Shown in pieces: positions 15,466-23,825 of a stretch of 64,000 bases of DNA (its first letter is position 1; each line of letters begins with the position of its first letter). The translations under genes were made by a program, and so were the position numbers. The stretch is from assembly GCA_963762425.1 (NCBI GenBank), contig CAVXKY010000001.1:1-64000 (forward strand). The letters are read 5' to 3'. A model generated the notes under the pieces. That model had not been told where the DNA came from. It was given only the letters and a program-made list of their open reading frames with translations, and did no database searches. Source of the stretch: REEB95 sp963762425 (lineage in GTDB: Bacteria > Pseudomonadota > Alphaproteobacteria > ATCC43930 > CGMCC-115725).

Positions 15466-16791
15466 GTGATCCTTTCTGGCTGGGGCCGATATCCGACGGC
15501 CGAATGCCGCTTCATCGAGGCGCGCGGCGAATCCGGTGTGCCAGCGGCCGTTCTATCGCATGCGAGCCTGATCGCGCGCGGCAATGGCCGCGCCTATGGC
15601 GATTGCGCGCTCAACCCCGATGCGACTTTGGGCCTCCTCAAGCAGGACCGCCTCATATCCTTCGATGAGAAGAGCGGGCTCCTTGCTTGCGAGGCCGGCA
15701 CACTTTTGTCGGACATCATCGAGGCCTTCGTGCCGCGCGGCTGGTTCCCGCCAGTAACACCCGGCACCAAATTCGTGACCGTGGGCGGCATGATCGCGGC
15801 CGATGTGCATGGCAAGAACCACCACCGCTTGGGCTCCTTCGGCGACCATGTCGAAAGCCTCGATTTGGCATTGGCCGATGGCAGCGTCGTGCATTGCTCG
15901 GCCAATGAGAACGCAGAGCTTTTTGCCGCAACGCGCGGCGGCATGGGCCTGACCGGCGTCATCCTCAAAGCGAGCTTCAAACTTATCCCGATCGAGACCG
16001 CCTGGATCCGCCAGGAAACCTTGCGGGCATCGAATCTCGATGAGGCGATGGCACTCTTCGAGGAATCGAAGGATTGGACCTATTCGGTCGCCTGGATCGA
16101 TTGCCTCACGCGTGGCGCATCCATGGGCCGCTCGATCTTCTTTCGCGGCGAGCATGCGCGACTAAGTGAACTGCCCGAATCCTGGCGCGGCCAACCTTAT
16201 GCTTTGAGCTCCAAACGCGGCTGGCGCGTGCCTTTCGACATGCCGGGCCTGGTCTTGAACCGCTGGAGCGTATCGGCTTTCAACGCGATATATTTCCGCG
16301 CCAACCGGCCAAGTTCGGCGCTGGTTGATTTCGACACCTTTTTCTATCCGCTCGACGCCATAGGCGATTGGAACCGCATCTATGGGCGCGCAGGCCTCCT
16401 CCAATACCAATGCGTGCTGCCCAAACCCGCCTCGCGTAAAGGACTTGGCGCACTTCTCGACCGGATCGCCGCTTCGGGTGCGGGCTCGTTTTTATCCGTG
16501 CTGAAGCTCTTTGGACCGCAGGAGAAGGGGCTCATGTCCTTCCCGATGGAGGGCTACACCCTCGCACTCGATTTCCACGCCGGCAACGCGTCGGTAATGG
16601 CGTTGCTCGACGAGCTCGATGCGATCGTCGCCGATTTGGGCGGCCGGATATACCTGGCGAAGGATGCGCGCGCCTCGGCAAAGATGATCGAACGGGGTTA
16701 TCCCAATCTGGCGCGTTTCAAATCCATCCGCGCCAAGGCTGACCCTGAGCGGCGCTTTGCTTCGCTCCAATCACAAAGACTGGGCCTATAA
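15466..16791 (+). CDS. DprE1-like FAD oxidase (decaprenylphosphoryl-ribose oxidase)
   Basis: A 441-residue FAD-linked oxidoreductase. DprE1 oxidises the 2'-hydroxyl of decaprenylphosphoryl-ribose. The FAD-binding (PCMH) part is at about 25-190: SLIARGNGRAYGDCALNPDA, TPGTKFVTVGGMIAADVHGK, NHHRLGSFGDHVESL, then GGMGLTGVILKA. The C-terminal substrate domain has FYPLDAIGDWNRIYGRAGLL with QYQCVLP, and YLAKDARASAKMIERGYPNL, all as in DprE1. GTG 15466 has GGAG 8 bases upstream. The gene lies 16 bases after the broken UbiA gene. The expected DprE2-like partner is not next to it but at 27365, after about 10.6 kb of accessory DNA. Confidence 0.88.
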   Translation: MILSGWGRYPTAECRFIEARGESGVPAAVLSHASLIARGNGRAYGDCALNPDATLGLLKQDRLISFDEKSGLLACEAGTLLSDIIEAFVPRGWFPPVTPGTKFVTVGGMIAADVHGKNHHRLGSFGDHVESLDLALADGSVVHCSANENAELFAATRGGMGLTGVILKASFKLIPIETAWIRQETLRASNLDEAMALFEESKDWTYSVAWIDCLTRGASMGRSIFFRGEHARLSELPESWRGQPYALSSKRGWRVPFDMPGLVLNRWSVSAFNAIYFRANRPSSALVDFDTFFYPLDAIGDWNRIYGRAGLLQYQCVLPKPASRKGLGALLDRIAASGAGSFLSVLKLFGPQEKGLMSFPMEGYTLALDFHAGNASVMALLDELDAIVADLGGRIYLAKDARASAKMIERGYPNLARFKSIRAKADPERRFASLQSQRLGL

Positions 16792-16847
16792 GCAGACATA
16801 GCCCGGCGAGTTACTGGCGTTCACAGGCGGCATCACTGCCATGCAAA

Positions 16848-16997
16848 TCAATAGTCGCCGCCGACGCTATGGTTGCCGCTCCCGGTGGGCGGCGGCGAAG
16901 GGGGGCCAAAGAAGTTCTGGTACACGATGTAGGTCCCAAGGCCGATCAAGCAAGCAAGCGAGATTGCGAGCAATATTGTGCGGGCATTCATTTTCAT
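16848..16997 (-). CDS. 49-residue single-helix membrane protein with Pro/Gly tail
   Basis: Starting at ATG 16997 with GGAG 8 bases upstream, the peptide has a basic start (MKMNAR), one membrane helix (TILLAISLACLIGLGTYIVY) and a flexible tail rich in Pro, Gly and Ser that ends GGDY. No family is recognised. An open frame continues upstream to 17090, but the ribosome binding site supports this start. Confidence 0.5.
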   Translation of the reverse strand: MKMNARTILLAISLACLIGLGTYIVYQNFFGPPSPPPTGSGNHSVGGDY

Positions 16998-17129
16998 CGG
17001 CGCATCTCCTCGAAGGAACGGTGGAATCCGAGTTTTTTGTGAATATGCACAATCCCGGCTGATTCTTTCCCGTTTCGGTATGGCGATCAAGGCTGGGCTG
17101 CGCCGCCCTTGTCCACCACATAGCTAATC

Positions 17130-17160
17130 AATGTCTGCTTTGACCCCAAAAGCGGACATT
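17130..17160. repeat. Palindromic hairpin repeat (copy 1, left arm)
   Basis: AATGTCTGCTTTG...AAAAGCGGACATT forms a stem-loop. It is one half of a two-hairpin unit; the second half, 15 bases on, is split by IS30 (17176-17191 and 18415-18430). Other units in the window: 19877-19951, 24178-24236, 24884-24957, 26125-26199, with degenerate singles at 18823-18849 and 26637-26665. Confidence 0.7.
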
Positions 17161-17191
17161 CGGCTGCGGTCGCGTAATGTCTGCTTTGTGC

Positions 17192-18414
17192 GGCGGATTC
17201 AACCGATCGACGCAACACCTTCTAATCATCTCGGATGAGGAGGGATGCGTATGGATGGGATGCGACCGAGGTTCACCGCCCGGCAGAGGGCCGAGCTATG
17301 GGAGCGATGGAGGGGCGGCCAGTGCGTAGCCGATATTGCCCGAGCGCTGGAGCGTAGGAACAAGAGCGGCGTTTATAGGGTTCTGGTGCTCAATGGAGGG
17401 ATAGCCCCGGCGGCGCGGCGGAGAGCTGCGGTAGCGTTGCGGCTTGAGGAGCGTGAGGAGATCTCGCGCGGGATTGCCGCCGGTCGCTCGATGCGTCGAA
17501 TCGCGGCCGGCCTGGGGCGCACGCCTTCCACGGTCAGTCGGGAGGTAAGGCGCAATGGAGGGTGGGGTGGCTATCGCGCGAGCGAGGCCGATGGGCGCGC
17601 CTGGTCGCGGGGGTTACGTCCGAAGCCGTGTCGCCTGGCGAGCCATCCAGAGCTACGATGGCGCGTCGCCCAGAAGCTTGCGCTCCAGTGGTCGCCAAAG
17701 CAGATCTCGGGATGGCTGAAGCGGGAGTTTGCCCCCGACCAAGACATGCAGGTATCTCACGAAACGATCTATCGCAGTCTTTTTGTTCAGGCGCGGGGCG
17801 TGCTGAAGAGGGAGCTGATGGCGCACCTGCGCACGGCGCGGCAGATGCGCCAGGCCAAGGGCGGCACGGCGAAGAACGGGCTGGGGCAGATCGCGGATGC
17901 GGTCTCGATTCGCGAGCGCCCGGCCGAGGCCGAGGACCGCGCCGTGCCGGGGCACTGGGAAGGCGATTTGCTCTCCGGGGGCAACAACACCCACATCGCG
18001 ACACTGGTGGAACGCCAGACCCGCTTTGCGATGCTGATCAAGGTCCCGAGCAAGGACACGGTCAGCGTGGTTGGCGCGCTCGCCAAGCATGTGCGCAAGC
18101 TTCCCGCAGAACTGCGCCGCTCGCTGACCTGGGACCGCGGCAAGGAGATGGCCGAGCACAAGGCCTTCACCGTCGCCACCGGCGTGAAGGTCTACTTCTG
18201 CGATCCCCGTAGCCCCTGGCAGCGCGGCAGCAACGAGAACACCAACGGCTTGCTGCGCCAGTACTTCCCCAAAGGGAAAGATCTATCGGTCTACTCTCAA
18301 GCGTATCTCAACAAGATCGCATTGCGCTTGAACCAACGTCCCAGGGAGACATTGGCCTATGAATGCCCTGCCGATAGACTACGAGCAGTGTTGCGCTGAC
18401 CAGTTGAATCCGCA
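17192..18414 (+). mobile_element. IS30-family insertion sequence, apparently complete
   Basis: The 1223-bp element has 26-base terminal inverted repeats (17193-17218 and 18388-18413, 22 of 26 matching; both begin GCGGATTCAAC and end CAACAC) and a 2-bp target duplication GC (17190-17191 and 18415-18416). Two- to three-base duplications are usual for IS30. The transposase gene is intact, so the element may be active. Confidence 0.85.
17245..18399 (+). CDS. IS30-family transposase
   Basis: A 384-residue transposase. The N-terminal half has helix-turn-helix elements (ADIARALERRNKSGVYRVLV; SMRRIAAGLGRTPSTVSREV with RRNGG) that bind the ends and target. The DDE catalytic core shows GHWEGDLLSG (first Asp), LTWDRGKEMAEH (second Asp) and RGSNENTNGLLRQYFPKG (Glu), as in IS30. 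ATG 17245 and ATG 17251 both follow AGGAGGG; spacing favours 17251. There are no frameshifts, unlike the IS3 element. Confidence 0.95.
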   Translation: MRMDGMRPRFTARQRAELWERWRGGQCVADIARALERRNKSGVYRVLVLNGGIAPAARRRAAVALRLEEREEISRGIAAGRSMRRIAAGLGRTPSTVSREVRRNGGWGGYRASEADGRAWSRGLRPKPCRLASHPELRWRVAQKLALQWSPKQISGWLKREFAPDQDMQVSHETIYRSLFVQARGVLKRELMAHLRTARQMRQAKGGTAKNGLGQIADAVSIRERPAEAEDRAVPGHWEGDLLSGGNNTHIATLVERQTRFAMLIKVPSKDTVSVVGALAKHVRKLPAELRRSLTWDRGKEMAEHKAFTVATGVKVYFCDPRSPWQRGSNENTNGLLRQYFPKGKDLSVYSQAYLNKIALRLNQRPRETLAYECPADRLRAVLR

Positions 18415-18495
18415 GCCAGAAGCGGACATTGCGGATGCAGCCATATAAGACGGTGGAATTTCTAAGCGACCACGGCGCTTAAACGAGGCAAGAAC

Positions 18496-18521
18496 TCTCC
18501 GTCGACCTCGGTCGACGGAGA
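18496..18521 (-). terminator. Hairpin downstream of the 41-residue peptide gene
   Basis: TCTCCGTCGAC and GTCGACGGAGA pair perfectly (11 base pairs) around a CTCG loop. It begins 14 bases after the stop of the minus-strand gene at 18535. The following sequence is only weakly T-rich, so a terminator function is plausible but not certain. Confidence 0.45.
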
Positions 18522-18534
18522 ATCATCTGTATGG

Positions 18535-18660
18535 TCAGCAGTTAGAGCCGGAGCAGTTATTGGCCTTGACGTAGTCGGCATGGGCAAGCGTAGCCAAGCC
18601 AAACCCGAGTCCACCAACCACGGCGACAAATACGGCAAAAGCGAACATAACCTTACGCAT
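18535..18660 (-). CDS. 41-residue secreted peptide ending in a small cysteine loop
   Basis: From ATG 18660 (GGGAG about 8 bases upstream) the frame encodes a classic signal peptide: MRKVMFAFAVFVAVVGGLGF, then GLATLAHA, with an AHA cleavage site. The predicted mature peptide is only about 13 residues, DYVKANNCSGSNC, with two cysteines four residues apart. A signal peptide, a likely ribosome binding site and a downstream hairpin make a real gene likely. The function is unknown; a tiny secreted disulfide peptide could act as a signal or toxin-like factor, but nothing here proves it. Confidence 0.6.
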   Translation of the reverse strand: MRKVMFAFAVFVAVVGGLGFGLATLAHADYVKANNCSGSNC

Positions 18661-18965
18661 TCTATTATCTCCCAAGAAATGACCTTCGATCACAAGTACT
18701 ATGGCATCTTTGATGAGAGTTTACACTCTCAGAATGGTGGGGATATTCCGGCCTCCGGGACAGAATGGCGGCTTAGTTAATCAGCGGGCACAAATTGATT
18801 GGTGTGCACCTACAATTTCCAGATGTCCGATTTGGGTCAAAAACGGACTTCTCGGCAGTAGGGGTTGCCGGTCAGTTCGAATGACGCCGCTCACCGTGGT
18901 CTCGTTGACCAGCGTGTCGACGCGCCATTTAAAATGGCGATCAACGCTTTTGATAATGTTTCCAG
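18661..18965. other. Gene-free stretch with a degenerate hairpin repeat
   Basis: This stretch contains the promoter side of the peptide gene, a decayed single hairpin of the GCGGACAT family at 18823-18849, and about 110 bases (18850-18960) that read on the minus strand as a protein-like fragment without start. I could not assign it. Confidence 0.5.
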
Positions 18966-19406
18966 TCAGAATTTCGGCGATGGCATAGGATTAGCGCCCC
19001 TGACGCAGTGGTAATTAAATTGCTTGTTATCTGGTGTAAGCACGGTCAACTCGCCTGTTGCTCTATCTATGATTTGGGTGTTTCCGTACTGTTCCGCCCT
19101 ATATTTATAGGGATCTATTTGAAGGGGCATAACAAACCAAATGTGGTTTGGGTCATCTCCGGTCATTCCAATCCATCCCCCGTACGTGAATGTTTTTTTG
19201 TCTGTATCGATCCAGACGTTTCGATTTGCCATAGACCCCGTGTTTCCATAACTCATCTGGCAAATAAGGTTGATTACGTCGGCGCTCGCAGAGGTAAAAG
19301 GAATCGATAAAAGAAAAGCCAAGAGGATGCTGGCACGGAAAGCGAATTTCCGCCACGAATGGCAAGCAGGGCTGAATTTTATGGGAGCTACCGGACGTTG
19401 TCTCAT
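18966..19406 (-). CDS. Secreted two-cysteine protein (paralogue of 676 and 24298)
   Basis: This 146-residue protein starts at ATG 19406 with AAAGGAAGG upstream. A basic N-region and a hydrophobic stretch (FAFRASILLAFLLSIPFTSA) form a Sec signal ending near SASA. The mature part begins VINLICQMSYGN, has NVWIDTDKKTFTYGG and TQIIDRATGELTVLTPDN, and ends FNYHC-VRGANPMPSPKF. The first and last cysteines and the IDRATGELTV segment align with the protein at 676-1005 (TLDRKSGDLTV) and the closing H-C with both paralogues. The function is unknown. It lies 39 bases after the knottin-like gene on the same strand and may be co-transcribed. Confidence 0.65.
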   Translation of the reverse strand: MRQRPVAPIKFSPACHSWRKFAFRASILLAFLLSIPFTSASADVINLICQMSYGNTGSMANRNVWIDTDKKTFTYGGWIGMTGDDPNHIWFVMPLQIDPYKYRAEQYGNTQIIDRATGELTVLTPDNKQFNYHCVRGANPMPSPKF

Positions 19407-19445
19407 CTTGCCTTCCTTTCGCAAATTGAACCTCAAACCGCGTCC

Positions 19446-19772
19446 TTACTGGCAGGACGTGTTCGGGAAGGTGCCCTGACAGCTCGAACCGGCGCAGCAC
19501 GCCGTGCCGTTGATGACACAGGGATTGCCCTTCGCGATGCAATTCTGGGCAACGCCACTGCCTGAGCCGCGCAGGCTGTAGGCCGGATGGTTTGGCGCAC
19601 CAAGCAGGCGCTCGATCTCTGGCGGCAGGCTACTCGTGCCGGAGATCGGCTGGGATGTGGCGGTCAATGTTGCGGCCGGGGCATTCCTATCCGTGCCTGG
19701 CAGGAAAGCCGCTGCGGCCATCGCCGCCAAGACAAAAACACCAATGATTGGAAAACGATATTTGACACGCAT
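19446..19772 (-). CDS. Secreted protein with a knottin-like six-cysteine C-terminus
   Basis: ATG 19772, with GGGAGG upstream, opens a 108-residue protein: an N-terminal hydrophobic signal or anchor (FPIIGVFVLAAMAAAAFLPG), a Thr/Ser/Pro linker (about 25-55), ending in a cysteine-rich domain of about 33 residues. The cysteines are spaced C-x6-C-x6-CC-x4-C-x8-C. The C-C-CC-C-C order is that of inhibitor cystine knot (knottin) peptides, known mainly from animal toxins, plants and fungi. No bacterial family comes to mind. It may be an exported disulfide-stabilised peptide; processing of the linker would release it. The fold is inferred from spacing only. Confidence 0.6.
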   Translation of the reverse strand: MRVKYRFPIIGVFVLAAMAAAAFLPGTDRNAPAATLTATSQPISGTSSLPPEIERLLGAPNHPAYSLRGSGSGVAQNCIAKGNPCVINGTACCAGSSCQGTFPNTSCQ

Positions 19773-19876
19773 GGTCCCTCCCCTGGGCGTCTTGAGTGCC
19801 CTACCGCAGAGCATAACGCAGCCATGCCGCGGCGCAAGAGAAGCTCGGTTGCCGGGTCATGTCTCATATTTGGCGG

Positions 19877-19951
19877 AAGTCCGCTTTGGGTCAAAAGCGG
19901 ACATGAAGGCATGACATTGGAATGTCCGGTTTACCCTTAAAAGCGGACATT
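19877..19951. repeat. Two-hairpin GCGGACAT repeat (complete unit)
   Basis: Hairpin 1 is AAGTCCGCTTTGGGTC with AAAAGCGGACAT (19877-19904); hairpin 2 is AATGTCCGGTTTACCC with TTAAAAGCGGACATT (19921-19951). They are separated by a 16-base spacer containing CATGACATTGG. This is the best complete unit of the family in the window. It lies just downstream of the autotransporter stop, so it could also act as a terminator. Confidence 0.75.
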
Positions 19952-19973
19952 CGGCCGTTCGGCAATTCCGCTT

Positions 19974-22900
19974 CTAGAAATTCCAGCGCGCGCCGGCGAA
20001 GACGATGTTGTCGACCGATTTGCCGAGGCCGAGCGAGAGCTTGTAGTCGGCATAGACATCGAGCGTGTCGGTCATGTGCGCGGTGACGGCGGGGCCCATT
20101 GTCAGGGTGTTGCGCGCGGGCGAAACACCCGCGGCCGAGACCGGACTGCCGGCGGGGGTGGTGAGCGTCAGGTTTTGCGAGACCGACAACAGCTCGCGGC
20201 TGTATTCGAGCTTGAACTCGGGCACGATGCGAATGCCGCTGTCGGTATAGAAGGGCTTGAAGGCGGCGATGCTCACCATCGGCTGGAGGCTGTTGGTGTG
20301 GGTGTCGGGCGAGGAGAGGTCGAAACCCGAAGCGCCCGATTCGTTGTAGCTTGTCTGGTCGAGGTGGAGATATTGGAAGCCCGCGCGCGGCACCAGGGTC
20401 CAATCGCCGGTGGGTATGTCATAGCCCGCCTGCGCCGCCAGGCTCTCCTCATAGCCGTTGTGGCTTTCGTTGGCGTTGGTGCCGAGTGCCGAGACCGGGC
20501 GCACGGTGGTGATGCGGTCATAGGCAAATCCCGCGACACCGTCGAGGATCAGGCCGTTGGCGGGCCGGTAGCTGGCATAGAGCATAGCGCGCGGCGTGTC
20601 GATGTCGCCGCCGCCGCCGCCGGTCTGGCTGATGAAGCTGTGGCTGTAGCCGCCGGCCACGCCCAAAATCAGGTTTTGGCCCACTTTCCGGTCGATGCCG
20701 GCGAGGAACCCGCCCGCGTTCTCGCCATAGGCCGGGTTCGATCCCTCGCCATGGACCGACAGGAAATTGCCGATCACCCGCACCCAGCCGCCGTATTGGG
20801 CGATGGTGTCTGACATGTGCGTGCCCGCCTGCGCCAATTGGCCGAGATTGCCCGAGAACGCCACTTGCATGGGCTGCGCCATGGCCAGCGCGGTCTCGAC
20901 ATTGTTCGTGCCCTGGTTGCTCGCGTAGTTGTTGAGATAGCCGAACACCTCATCGGAGCCACTGGAGGCGGTGCTGATGATTGTATTGGTCGCGCCGCTG
21001 AACACGCCGGTGCCGGTACTGACGGTCTGCTGCACGCCGGTCAACACGACATCGTTCGCGTAGCCAGGCGGGCTGTACTCGATCGTCTGGCCGGTCACGT
21101 TGTTGCCACCGCCGGTCACGCTGGAGAAGGTGCCGCTGAGGCCGGTGGAGGTCAGGATGGTGTAGAGCGTATTCGATTTGTAGGTGCCGGGATCGTAGAC
21201 CAGCTTCAACGTGCCGCCGAGCGCGGCTGGGCCGTTGACCGCAAGCTTGCTGGCCGTGGTGGGGTTGACTTCGATCTCCAGCGTACCGCCCTGACTACCC
21301 CCAGGGGAGATCATGGCGTAGCTGCCGTTGATCGTCAGCACGCCGGTCCCGGCAAGCGTCGGCCAGAGGGTGATGGCATAGGATCCGTAGTTGGGGATAC
21401 TGACGACGTTGATGGTGCCGTAGCCGGTGAGCGTATCGCCGTTGTCCGAGAAAAAGATTTGTGTGGCGCTGATGGTGCCGCCAAGTTCGACGATGGTGAT
21501 GGCGTTGCGCACACCGCTCAAGTCGAGCCCGGAGATAGTGCCGGCGTTGGTGATGCCGCCCTGGAAATTGACGGGGTTGCCTAAGACAATACCCTCCCCC
21601 GAGATCGTTCCGCCGACGTTGTTGACGATGCTGCCCGTGAAGGTCGAGACGCCTGTGATGTTAATGCCATAATTCATGTTCGAAGAAATCGTGCCGCTAT
21701 TGGTGATACCGCCCAAGAAGGTCGAGACATCGGAGATGAGAATGCCTGTCCTGTTCGCCGCGATTGTGCCTCCGGCGCTGTTGACGATATTGCCCGCGAA
21801 GGTCGAGACGCTGTGAACACTGCCGTCAACGAAAATACCATGGCCGCCATTTTTGAGCGTGCCGGCGTTGGTGATACCGCCCGTGAAGGTCGGTCCGCTG
21901 ATATAGATGTTGGTTGGGGCACCGGTGAGCTCGCTGCCGCTGACGATGTTGATGCCGACTGACGAGGCGTTGATGACGCCCGTGTCGATAATGCCGCCAG
22001 TGATGGTACTGCCGGCGATATTGATGCCGGTCTTAGCCGAGATCGTGCCGGCATTGGAGATGTTACCGGTGAAGGTCGGGCCGGTGATCGAGATGGCAGT
22101 GGCGGCGGCGGTGAGCTTGCTGGTGCTGTCGATCAGGATGCCGGACAGGAATTGGGGGCCGCTCTTAGCCGTGATGATCCCGCTGTCGAAGATGCCCCCG
22201 GTGATGGTGCTGCCGGCGATCTTGATGCCGGTCTTAGCCGAGATCGTGCCGGCGTTGGAGATGTTGCCGGTGAAGGTCGAGCCGGTGATCAAGATGGCGG
22301 TGGTGGCGGCGGTGAGCTTACTGGCGCTGTCGATCGAGATGCCGGGGCCGCTCGTCGCCGTGATGATCCCGCTGTCGAAGATGCCCCCGGTGATGGTGCT
22401 GCCGACGATATTGATGCCGGTCTTAGCCGAGATCGTACCGGCATTGGAGATGTTACCGGTGAGGGTCGAGACGTTGTAGATGGCAATACCGGTATTGCCC
22501 GCCGAGATCGTGCCGGTGCCGCTGTTGACGATGTTGCCCGAGAAGGCCGAGACGCCAGAAAAAATACCGCCAACGAAAATGCCCTCGTGGCCTGCCGAAA
22601 CCGTGCCGCTATTGGTGATACCGCCCGAGAAGGTGGTGGCGCCAGTGACGAAGATGCCCTGGCTGCCCCCCGAGATCATGCCGGCGTTGCTGACGCCACC
22701 CAAGAAGGTCGGACCGGTGATCGCGATGGCCGTGGTCGCGCCGCTCAACTTGCTGGTGCCGTCGATAAAGATACCGTGGGACGAGGCATTGATGACGCCG
22801 CTGTCTAAGACGCCGCCGGTGATGGTGCTGCCGGAGATATTGATGCCGGTCGCGGCCGAGATCGTGCTGGCGTTGGTGATGCCGCCCGAGAAAGTCGAAG

Positions 22901-23825
22901 CGTGGAAGACGAATATGCCCTCGATTCCGGCCGAGATCGTGCCGGCGTTGGAGATGCCATTCGAGAAGACCGAGACATTATTGATAGAAATACCGTCGCC
23001 GCCCGCCGAGATCGTGCCAGTGCCGCTGTTGACGATGCCGCCGGAGAAGGTCGTGATGGTGTCGATGAAAATGCCGTTGCCGCCCGCTGAGATCTTGCCG
23101 GCGTTGGTGATGCCGCCGGTGAAGGTCGGGCTGCTCTCAACGTCAATGCCGGCGTTGCCGGAAATCTTGCCGCTATTGGTGATGCCGTTCGAGAAAATCG
23201 AGACGTTGGAGATGACAATGCCAATGCCGGTGCTGCCACCCGCGATCGTGCCAGTGCCACTGTTTACGATGCCGCCGGAGAAGGTCGAGACGTTCCCGAT
23301 CTGAATGCCGGCGCCGAAGATGTAGGCCGCCGTGATCCTGCCGCTATTGGTGATGCCGCCCGAGAAGACCGAACTGGTGATGTAAATGCCACCACTCCCC
23401 GAGACCGTTCCGGCGTTGGAAATGCCGCCGGCAAAGGTCGGGCCGGTGATCGTGATGGCGGTGTGGGAGGAGGCGGCAGTGATCTTGCTGGTGCCGTCGA
23501 TCAGGATGCCGAAAGCGCCGCCGGTGGCATTGATCGTGCCGCTGTCGACGATTCCGCCCGACGAGATCGTGCTGCCGGAGAGTGAGATACCTCCCGGGGT
23601 GATGGTGCCGGCGTTCGAGATATTGCCCGAGAAGCTGGTGCCGGTGGCGGTGACGGAGCAGGTTGTATGACCGGAAGGATTGATTGATGGGAACGGGGTC
23701 GTGTAACCGGCGCAGGAGGCCAGGGCCACCGGAGCATGGGCGGCGCCAGCCACCAGCGCCGCGACCGAGCACGTCGCGAGCCAGCGGCCCAGCCGCGGGT
23801 TCCTGCCGACCCCTTCCCCCACCAC
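19974..23825 (-). CDS. Autotransporter (type Va) with repetitive passenger
   Basis: The 1283-residue protein has a signal sequence (about 1-37, ending AHAPVALAS), a passenger of about 900 residues and a C-terminal autotransporter beta-barrel of about 280 residues that ends in Phe (IVFAGARWNF), as outer-membrane barrels do. The passenger carries about two dozen motifs of the type (S/T)F-x-G-x-I-(S/T)-N-(A/S)-G-T-(I/V), repeated about every 20-30 residues, expected to form a right-handed beta-helix. A Cys pair (CAGY...TTCSV) lies just after the signal. It is probably a surface adhesin or matrix protein. The start GTG 23825 has GGGGGCAA upstream but close. The DNA contains near-identical tandem units. 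Confidence 0.92.
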   Translation of the reverse strand: MVGEGVGRNPRLGRWLATCSVAALVAGAAHAPVALASCAGYTTPFPSINPSGHTTCSVTATGTSFSGNISNAGTITPGGISLSGSTISSGGIVDSGTINATGGAFGILIDGTSKITAASSHTAITITGPTFAGGISNAGTVSGSGGIYITSSVFSGGITNSGRITAAYIFGAGIQIGNVSTFSGGIVNSGTGTIAGGSTGIGIVISNVSIFSNGITNSGKISGNAGIDVESSPTFTGGITNAGKISAGGNGIFIDTITTFSGGIVNSGTGTISAGGDGISINNVSVFSNGISNAGTISAGIEGIFVFHASTFSGGITNASTISAATGINISGSTITGGVLDSGVINASSHGIFIDGTSKLSGATTAIAITGPTFLGGVSNAGMISGGSQGIFVTGATTFSGGITNSGTVSAGHEGIFVGGIFSGVSAFSGNIVNSGTGTISAGNTGIAIYNVSTLTGNISNAGTISAKTGINIVGSTITGGIFDSGIITATSGPGISIDSASKLTAATTAILITGSTFTGNISNAGTISAKTGIKIAGSTITGGIFDSGIITAKSGPQFLSGILIDSTSKLTAAATAISITGPTFTGNISNAGTISAKTGINIAGSTITGGIIDTGVINASSVGINIVSGSELTGAPTNIYISGPTFTGGITNAGTLKNGGHGIFVDGSVHSVSTFAGNIVNSAGGTIAANRTGILISDVSTFLGGITNSGTISSNMNYGINITGVSTFTGSIVNNVGGTISGEGIVLGNPVNFQGGITNAGTISGLDLSGVRNAITIVELGGTISATQIFFSDNGDTLTGYGTINVVSIPNYGSYAITLWPTLAGTGVLTINGSYAMISPGGSQGGTLEIEVNPTTASKLAVNGPAALGGTLKLVYDPGTYKSNTLYTILTSTGLSGTFSSVTGGGNNVTGQTIEYSPPGYANDVVLTGVQQTVSTGTGVFSGATNTIISTASSGSDEVFGYLNNYASNQGTNNVETALAMAQPMQVAFSGNLGQLAQAGTHMSDTIAQYGGWVRVIGNFLSVHGEGSNPAYGENAGGFLAGIDRKVGQNLILGVAGGYSHSFISQTGGGGGDIDTPRAMLYASYRPANGLILDGVAGFAYDRITTVRPVSALGTNANESHNGYEESLAAQAGYDIPTGDWTLVPRAGFQYLHLDQTSYNESGASGFDLSSPDTHTNSLQPMVSIAAFKPFYTDSGIRIVPEFKLEYSRELLSVSQNLTLTTPAGSPVSAAGVSPARNTLTMGPAVTAHMTDTLDVYADYKLSLGLGKSVDNIVFAGARWNF
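22000..22470 (-). repeat. Near-identical tandem units inside the autotransporter gene
   Basis: Three units beginning at about 22000, 22201 and 22390 share long stretches, including GATGCCGGTCTTAGCCGAGA and the following bases, with only scattered differences. The period is about 190-200 bases. Such repeats favour copy-number change by recombination, hence passenger-length variation, and are hard to assemble. Confidence 0.7.

Larger units (their letters stand above)
17176..18430. repeat. Hairpin repeat split by IS30
   Basis: AATGTCTGCTTTGTGC ends at 17191 and GCCAGAAGCGGACATT begins at 18415. Joined with one copy of GC they rebuild the hairpin found uninterrupted at 24928-24957 (CGTCCGCTTTGTGCCAGAAG then CGGACAT). 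The IS30 element sits in the loop of the palindrome. Confidence 0.75.

Noticed and set aside
18701..18988. 95-codon plus-strand frame between the peptide gene and the secreted protein
   Set aside because: It contains the degenerate hairpin repeat, runs into the opposite gene and shows no protein-like features.
22000..22470. Regular repeats resembling a CRISPR array
   Set aside because: The units are about 190 bases long, lie in frame in a coding gene and have no unique spacers; no cas genes are present.
21907..23304. Long plus-strand open frames rich in Pro, Val and Glu across the autotransporter
   Set aside because: They are repetitive shadows of the autotransporter repeats on the other strand.
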